From assembly GCF_002760655.1 (NCBI RefSeq), contig NZ_PDOC01000010.1, positions 62,001-126,000 of the forward strand: a stretch of 64,000 bases of DNA, written 5' to 3'. A program made the position numbers and the translations under genes. Below are positions 59,982-64,000 of this stretch, piece after piece. The notes under the pieces are model-generated. The model was not told the DNA's origin. It worked only from the letters and a program-made list of their open reading frames with translations, and ran no database searches. The stretch is from Massilia eurypsychrophila. Its GTDB lineage: Bacteria; Pseudomonadota; Gammaproteobacteria; Burkholderiales; Burkholderiaceae_D. Every line of letters begins with the position of its first letter. The first letter of the stretch is position 1.

Positions 59982-60659
59982 ATGAACAACTTTCCCACCC
60001 TCACCAAATCAATCATCTGCGCCGCCGTCCTGGCGCTGGCCGGCAGCGGCTGCGCCGACATGAGCCAGACCCAGCGCGGCACCGCGACCGGCGCCGGCAT
60101 TGGCGCCGGCATTGGCGCGCTGCTCGGCGGCACCACCGGCGGCGGCGGCGGCGGCCGCGCGGCCAAGGGCGCCGTCATCGGCGGCGCCGCCGGCGCACTG
60201 ATCGGCAACGTCTGGTCGAACCGCATGGAGCAGCAAAGGCAGCAAATGGAGCAGGCCACCCGCGGCACCGGCGTACAAGTGAGCCAGACGGCCGACAACC
60301 GGCTCAAACTGGAAATCCCCAGCGACGTCTCGTTCGACACCGGGCGCTCCGACATCAAGCCAAATTTCCGTCCAGTGCTGGAACGCTTTGCCGGCACCCT
60401 CAACGAGAACCCGGGCACCACCGTGACCATCATCGGCCACACCGACAGCACCGGCGACGAGGCGATCAACCGGCCGTTGTCGATCGACCGCGCGGCCCGG
60501 ACGCGCGACTACCTGGCCATGCGCGGCGTGGCGCCGAACCGCATCTACGTCGACGGACGCGGCGAACGCGAACCGGTCGCCTCGAATGCCGATCCGGACG
60601 GCCGCGCGCGCAATCGCCGCGTCGAGATCTTCGTGGCAGAACCGGCGCCACGCGGCTGA
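59982..60659 (+). CDS. Glycine-zipper plus OmpA-domain lipoprotein
   Basis: A 225-residue lipoprotein (AGSGCAD). The zipper GAGIGAGIGALLGGTTGGGGGGRAAKGAVIGGAAGALIGNVW precedes an OmpA peptidoglycan-binding domain with VSFDTGRSDIKPNFRPVLE and IIGHTDSTGDEAINRPLSIDRAARTRDYLAMRGV. It is a YiaD-like outer membrane lipoprotein. AAGGAG precedes the ATG. A terminator follows at 60679. Confidence 0.92.
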   Translation: MNNFPTLTKSIICAAVLALAGSGCADMSQTQRGTATGAGIGAGIGALLGGTTGGGGGGRAAKGAVIGGAAGALIGNVWSNRMEQQRQQMEQATRGTGVQVSQTADNRLKLEIPSDVSFDTGRSDIKPNFRPVLERFAGTLNENPGTTVTIIGHTDSTGDEAINRPLSIDRAARTRDYLAMRGVAPNRIYVDGRGEREPVASNADPDGRARNRRVEIFVAEPAPRG

Positions 60660-60678
60660 CCGGGCGCCGCCGGGCAAC

Positions 60679-60709
60679 GCCGTCCAGGCTCCTTCCTGGG
60701 CGGCTTTTT
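60679..60709 (+). terminator. Terminator after the YiaD-like gene
   Basis: GCCGTCCAGG and CCTGGGCGGC form a stem with one mismatch pair, followed by five T. Confidence 0.85.
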
Positions 60710-60801
60710 GCGTTTGGGGAAGATCAAGGTGGAGGCCGTGCGGCGGGCGCATATTGACATGCGCATCGGCAAGATTTCGAGCCGACAATTCCGAGGCCGC
60801 C

Positions 60802-61257
60802 ATGACCATCGACGCTACCGCCCCCGCCGCCAGCGAACCTGCCTGCGCCATCTGGAACCCGTCCGCCGCTGCGCGCTGGAGCCTGGTGTTTACACCGGTC
60901 TTCGGGGCCTTCATCCACATGCACAACTGGCATTTGCTGGGTCAGCCGCAAGAAGCGGCGCGGGCGCGCCGCTGGTTCCATGCCAGCCTGGCCGTGCTGA
61001 TGCTGCAACTGTTTACCAGCGCGCTCAACGCGCGGCTCGGCAGCGAGCCGATGCTGCTGCACCCGGTCGGACTGCTGTTTCTGGTGGTGTGGTATTTCGG
61101 TGCCGCGCGCCAGCAGGCGCGGCTGGTCAAGGCGCGCTACGGCGCCAGCTACCGGCGCAGGTCGTGGGACAGCGTGCTGATATGTGCGGTGGTGGCCGGC
61201 GCCGCCTATGCCAGCACCAGCGCGTTGCTGTCGCTGCTGCTCGACGCCACCACCTGA
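60802..61257 (+). CDS. Unknown membrane protein
   Basis: A 151-residue protein with about four hydrophobic segments (near 24-42, 62-80, 86-99 and 124-145) separated by basic loops (RARRWFHASL, RQQARLVKARYGASYRRRSW). The ATG at 60802 lies after GAGGCCGC, a weak ribosome site. No family is recognised. The location is between a terminator and a DUF3617 gene. Confidence 0.6.
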   Translation: MTIDATAPAASEPACAIWNPSAAARWSLVFTPVFGAFIHMHNWHLLGQPQEAARARRWFHASLAVLMLQLFTSALNARLGSEPMLLHPVGLLFLVVWYFGAARQQARLVKARYGASYRRRSWDSVLICAVVAGAAYASTSALLSLLLDATT

Positions 61258-61327
61258 CCCGAACGGCCGCTACGGCGGTTTTCCGCTATGCTCTGGCTCC
61301 AGTCTAATTGCAATTATCGGAGCCGCC

Positions 61328-61855
61328 ATGAATATCCGCCTCGCCGCCATCCTCGCCGCCGCTGCCCTCGCCGCCCAGCCGGCGCTCGCCCAGAACATCA
61401 AGCCGGGCCTGTGGGAAACCAATAACAACATCGGCGGCGGCAAGATGCAAGGTGCGCTCGCCATGGTGCAGCAGCAGATGAAGAACATGAGCCCTGAGCA
61501 GCGCAGCAAGATCGAAGGCATGATGTCCAGCCAGGGCGTGGTCATCAATAACGACGGCCTCGTCGCCAAGGTGTGCGTCACGCCGGACATGGCCGCCAAG
61601 CGAGAATTGCCGATCCAGCAGCGCACGAACGGCAACTGCACCTTCCAGCCTGACCCGCCGAGCGGCAACAAGATGACGTACTACTTCTCCTGCGCCAACC
61701 CGAAAACCCTCGGCGAAGGCACCGCCACCTTCCTCAGCCCGACCTCGTACACCTCGACCACGAAGGTGACCACCAACGCCACCGGCGCCACCGAAACGGT
61801 CAACATCGAGTCGACCGCGCGCTGGATCGGCGCCGAGTGCGGCAGCGTCCGGTAA
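61328..61855 (+). CDS. DUF3617 exported protein
   Basis: A 175-residue protein with a signal peptide (cut near ALAQ). The domain start KPGLWETNN is characteristic of DUF3617, with later VCVTPDMAAKRELP, GNCTFQP and FSCANPKTLGEG; four Cys fit two disulfides. The family is periplasmic or outer-membrane associated and of unknown function. It converges with the aminotransferase gene, with no gap between the stops. Confidence 0.85.
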   Translation: MNIRLAAILAAAALAAQPALAQNIKPGLWETNNNIGGGKMQGALAMVQQQMKNMSPEQRSKIEGMMSSQGVVINNDGLVAKVCVTPDMAAKRELPIQQRTNGNCTFQPDPPSGNKMTYYFSCANPKTLGEGTATFLSPTSYTSTTKVTTNATGATETVNIESTARWIGAECGSVR

Positions 61856-62692
61856 TTACTGCTGTTCCATGTAGGCGAAGTAGCGGTCGCGCGCCAGCGT
61901 GGCGACCGCTCCGACCGCCAGCGTGCGCTCCTCGTAGCGCACGCACGGCGTGACCTTGCCGAAGTTGCCGGTATTGAAAATCTCCAGCGCGGTCGACAGT
62001 TCTTCCGGCTTCACCGTGCGCTGCTCGACCGTGACGCCCGCCTCCGCCAGCAGCGCGATGACGCGCGCGCGCGTAATGCCAGCCAGGAAGGTGCCGTTCG
62101 CCACCGGCGTCACCACGGCGCCGTCGGCCGCCACCAGGAACAAGTTAGCAGTGGCAAATTCGGTGACATTGGCTTCGCTGTCGAGCATGACGGCGTTGTC
62201 GAAGCCGCGCTGCTGGGCCTCGCGCATCGCCCGGCTCGAGTTGGCGTACAGCGCCGACGCCTTGGCGTCGGTCGGCGCCATGGTCGCGTCGGGCCGGCGC
62301 AAGCCCGACAGGCAGGCGGTGAAGCCGCTCCATGGCGGCATCGGGGCGTCGAACAGGGTCAGCGCAAAACTGCTTTTCTCGGCCACCGGCACCAGGAAGC
62401 CGTCGGTGCCGAACACCAAGGGCCGCACGTACAACTCGGCGTCGGCCGGAAACTTCGCCACGCCTTCGTGCACCAGCGCTTCCATCTGGTCGACCGACAG
62501 CGGGCAGCGCAGGCCGAGCGAGACGGCCGAGCGGGTCACGCGCTCGAGGTGCAGGCGCAAATCGGGCATGTGGCCGCGCACCGAGCGGGCGCCGTCGAAC
62601 ACGGACGAACCGAGCCAGACGCTGTGGTCCATCGCGCCGAACAAGGGCGTATTACCCTCGGTCCATTGTCCGTTGAAGTAGGTCAGGTGCAT
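61856..62692 (-). CDS. ilvE: Branched-chain amino-acid aminotransferase-like, class IV PLP
   Basis: A 278-residue enzyme of fold type IV. FNGQWTEGNTPLFGAMDHSVWLGSSVFDGAR opens the family, the PLP Lys is likely K144 in TDAKASALYAN, and NVTEFATANLFLVAADGAVVTPVANGTFLAGITRARVIALL carries the phosphate-binding strands. It is somewhat shorter than E. coli IlvE (309) and could instead be a D-amino acid or aminodeoxychorismate-lyase-like relative, but the motif set supports branched-chain transamination. Confidence 0.88.
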   Translation of the reverse strand: MHLTYFNGQWTEGNTPLFGAMDHSVWLGSSVFDGARSVRGHMPDLRLHLERVTRSAVSLGLRCPLSVDQMEALVHEGVAKFPADAELYVRPLVFGTDGFLVPVAEKSSFALTLFDAPMPPWSGFTACLSGLRRPDATMAPTDAKASALYANSSRAMREAQQRGFDNAVMLDSEANVTEFATANLFLVAADGAVVTPVANGTFLAGITRARVIALLAEAGVTVEQRTVKPEELSTALEIFNTGNFGKVTPCVRYEERTLAVGAVATLARDRYFAYMEQQ

Positions 62693-62854
62693 GGTCTATC
62701 CTTGATGATGGGAGCGACGCAAGTTTAACCGATGTGGCCCGGGCAGCCGTGCCGGCGCGAAAAAGCATCCGCCGGCTTGGTACGCTACCGCACAAAGTTC
62801 CGTGGTGCATCCACCGTACACTGTAGCCTTTGTATCTGCAAGATTGAACTTCCC

Positions 62855-64000
62855 ATGCTTTCGACACTCGAGCGTATCGTCGCCGACTCGGGCCGGATCG
62901 ACCCGCTCGTCGACCTGGTCGACAAACTGCGCCCGCGCCATCCGAGCCAGGGCGAAGTCACGTCGGCCAACGTGCGCACCTTGACGTTGCTGCTGAAGGG
63001 CAATCCCGACCTGGCCGCGCGCCTTGGCGCCTCGCTGTGCACGCTGCTCGACGAGCGCCGCCACGCCAGCCTGTACACCGACATCGGCATCCTGTCGAAC
63101 GACGGCTTCGTCGTCGAGCTCAAGCGCCGCCTCGCCTATCGCCTGCTGCCGCCGGCGCTCGACGACACCTACCTCAGCGACGCCATCGACCAGGTGCTGT
63201 ATGTCGACACCGACTACCGCTGGGTCAATGCGGTGCCGGCGGCCGACTGGCTCGAACTGTTCGACGTCGTCGCCGCCGCCACCCCGCGCGAGCGCCGCGG
63301 CGCCGCCCAGCGCACCATCGTGCTTGGCATGCTCGACGCCATCCGCACGCTGTCGTGCCGGGTCTGCGCGCTCGGCCTGGAGCCGCGCCTGATTCGCAGC
63401 AATCCCGACATCGAGACCTTTCACTCGCCGTTCCTGATGCAAAACATCGAGGTCAACGAGTATCTCGACGGCTACGCCCGCATGCTGGTCGACGGCCAGG
63501 GCGTGCCGGAAGACGCGCGTCACCTGCTGGTGATGCTCGACCAGTGCGATACCGCGCTCGGCAAGATCCGCAAGAACGCCGCCAGCCAGGGCACCAGCGT
63601 GGCGCTGACGTACTTGCTGGTGGCGCTGGCGCAAAGCATCGACCGCCTGCGCAAGCTGCTGTTCCTGGTCGACGTCAGCGGCGACCTGCCGAGCGCGCCG
63701 ACGGTCGACCTGGTGGCCATCGCCAACGGCGCCACGGCGCCCGCCGCGCCGCCGATCAGCCTGCGCCGCGCCGGCGCCATCACCTTGGCGCGGGAGCTGG
63801 TCGAAGCGCACAACGCCAAGTACGAGCTGCGCGGCCTGTGTGCCGCGAATGTCGACCTGCTGGCGCGCAACGTCACCGAGAACGCCAGCCGCACCGGCGA
63901 ACATTACATTGCCGAAACGCGGGCCCGGCTGCGCTACATGTTCCTGTCGTCGGCCGGCGCCGGCGTGGTGGTGGCCTTCATGGCGCTGTTCAAGACATTG
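62855..64000 (+). CDS. Site-specific recombinase Gcr family, 3' end cut off by the window
   Basis: 382 codons of a longer protein, open to the window edge. N-terminal helical domain MLSTLERIVADSGRIDPLVDLVDKLRPRHP and a following membrane-like segment near the end (SSAGAGVVVAFMALFKTL), which fits the SpecificRecomb/Gcr group where transmembrane helices follow about residue 360. Despite the name, catalysis is not established for the family and the members look like membrane proteins. Full length is expected near 650-700 residues. Confidence 0.8.
   Translation, partial: MLSTLERIVADSGRIDPLVDLVDKLRPRHPSQGEVTSANVRTLTLLLKGNPDLAARLGASLCTLLDERRHASLYTDIGILSNDGFVVELKRRLAYRLLPPALDDTYLSDAIDQVLYVDTDYRWVNAVPAADWLELFDVVAAATPRERRGAAQRTIVLGMLDAIRTLSCRVCALGLEPRLIRSNPDIETFHSPFLMQNIEVNEYLDGYARMLVDGQGVPEDARHLLVMLDQCDTALGKIRKNAASQGTSVALTYLLVALAQSIDRLRKLLFLVDVSGDLPSAPTVDLVAIANGATAPAAPPISLRRAGAITLARELVEAHNAKYELRGLCAANVDLLARNVTENASRTGEHYIAETRARLRYMFLSSAGAGVVVAFMALFKTL

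Noticed and set aside
62696-63904. Leftward frame of 402 codons
   Set aside because: Antisense to the Gcr-type gene. It is Gln/Arg/Ala/His-rich with no domain.
1-64000. tRNA, rRNA, tmRNA, SRP RNA and RNase P RNA genes
   Set aside because: No T-arm consensus, rRNA or signature stretch of these RNAs was seen in the intergenic regions by eye; a covariance search would be needed to exclude diverged ones.

Overview
The window looks like a chromosomal segment of a high-GC betaproteobacterium, most likely of the family Oxalobacteraceae (Massilia / Telluria / Duganella / Janthinobacterium group). The basis is gene content judged by eye: a ProQ/FinO RNA chaperone, a phasin and a PhaB-type acetoacetyl-CoA reductase (polyhydroxybutyrate metabolism), YaeQ, MtfA, a Gcr-type site-specific recombinase and many small glycine-zipper or BON lipoproteins. 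Intergenic inverted repeats with the core CAGGTCTGACATTCGGACA also recur. No rRNA, tRNA, CRISPR array, transposase or prophage gene was recognised, so the window reads as core plus lineage-specific chromosome.

Layout. 1-5.4 kb: a partial Ala/Lys-rich protein, a possible small RNA, ProQ/FinO protein, RNase D-like exonuclease, two DUF proteins and a diheme/triheme cytochrome c pair. 5.4-11.6 kb: a repeat hairpin, an orphan PilT-like ATPase, a C-terminally truncated RlmI-like protein, a GIN-domain protein, a PCuAC copper chaperone, YaeQ, PurU and a medium-chain reductase. 11.8-14.1 kb: phasin, hemerythrin, KGG stress protein and a YgjP-type metallopeptidase. 14.3-19.9 kb: a cassette of porin, small periplasmic binding protein, GGDEF-EAL protein and diguanylate cyclase. 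19.9-26.7 kb (minus strand): LOG protein, TPR protein, TetR regulator, a two-receiver response regulator, esterase, GMC oxidoreductase with its Tat-exported small subunit, and TrmJ. 26.9-34.5 kb: SuhB, RhlE, a repeat cluster, MarR/MFS, hydroxypyruvate isomerase, VOC protein, two unknown proteins and a DksA-type zinc finger. 34.5-38 kb (minus): PhaB, a glycine-zipper stress protein, MtfA and a winged-helix protein. 38.1-43.9 kb: a collagen-like lipoprotein, MipA and OmpA outer membrane proteins, YihY, YdcF and an AI-2E-type exporter.

43.9-60.7 kb is the most distinctive part. It is a dense set of small envelope and stress proteins: two BON lipoproteins, four glycine-zipper proteins (one with an OmpA domain), DUF3309 and Lmo0937-type membrane peptides, a DUF883/YqjE/YqjK-like operon, a ferritin-like protein, two DUF4398 proteins (one fused to OmpA), AsmA, and two periplasmic proteins sharing a Cys-x10-Cys motif. 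Inside it is a tightly packed, probably translationally coupled trio: a soluble hybrid histidine kinase, an unrecognised 137-residue protein and a two-domain KaiC-like ATPase. A divergent Crp/Fnr-type regulator follows. I regard the KaiC trio as the best candidate for an under-described system: the kinase lies directly beside a KaiC homologue that lacks the clock phosphorylation residues, and no KaiA or KaiB was seen. The window ends with DUF3617, a branched-chain aminotransferase and the start of the recombinase gene.

Limits: families are assigned from recognisable motifs and remembered sequences. No database search, alignment or folding program was run.
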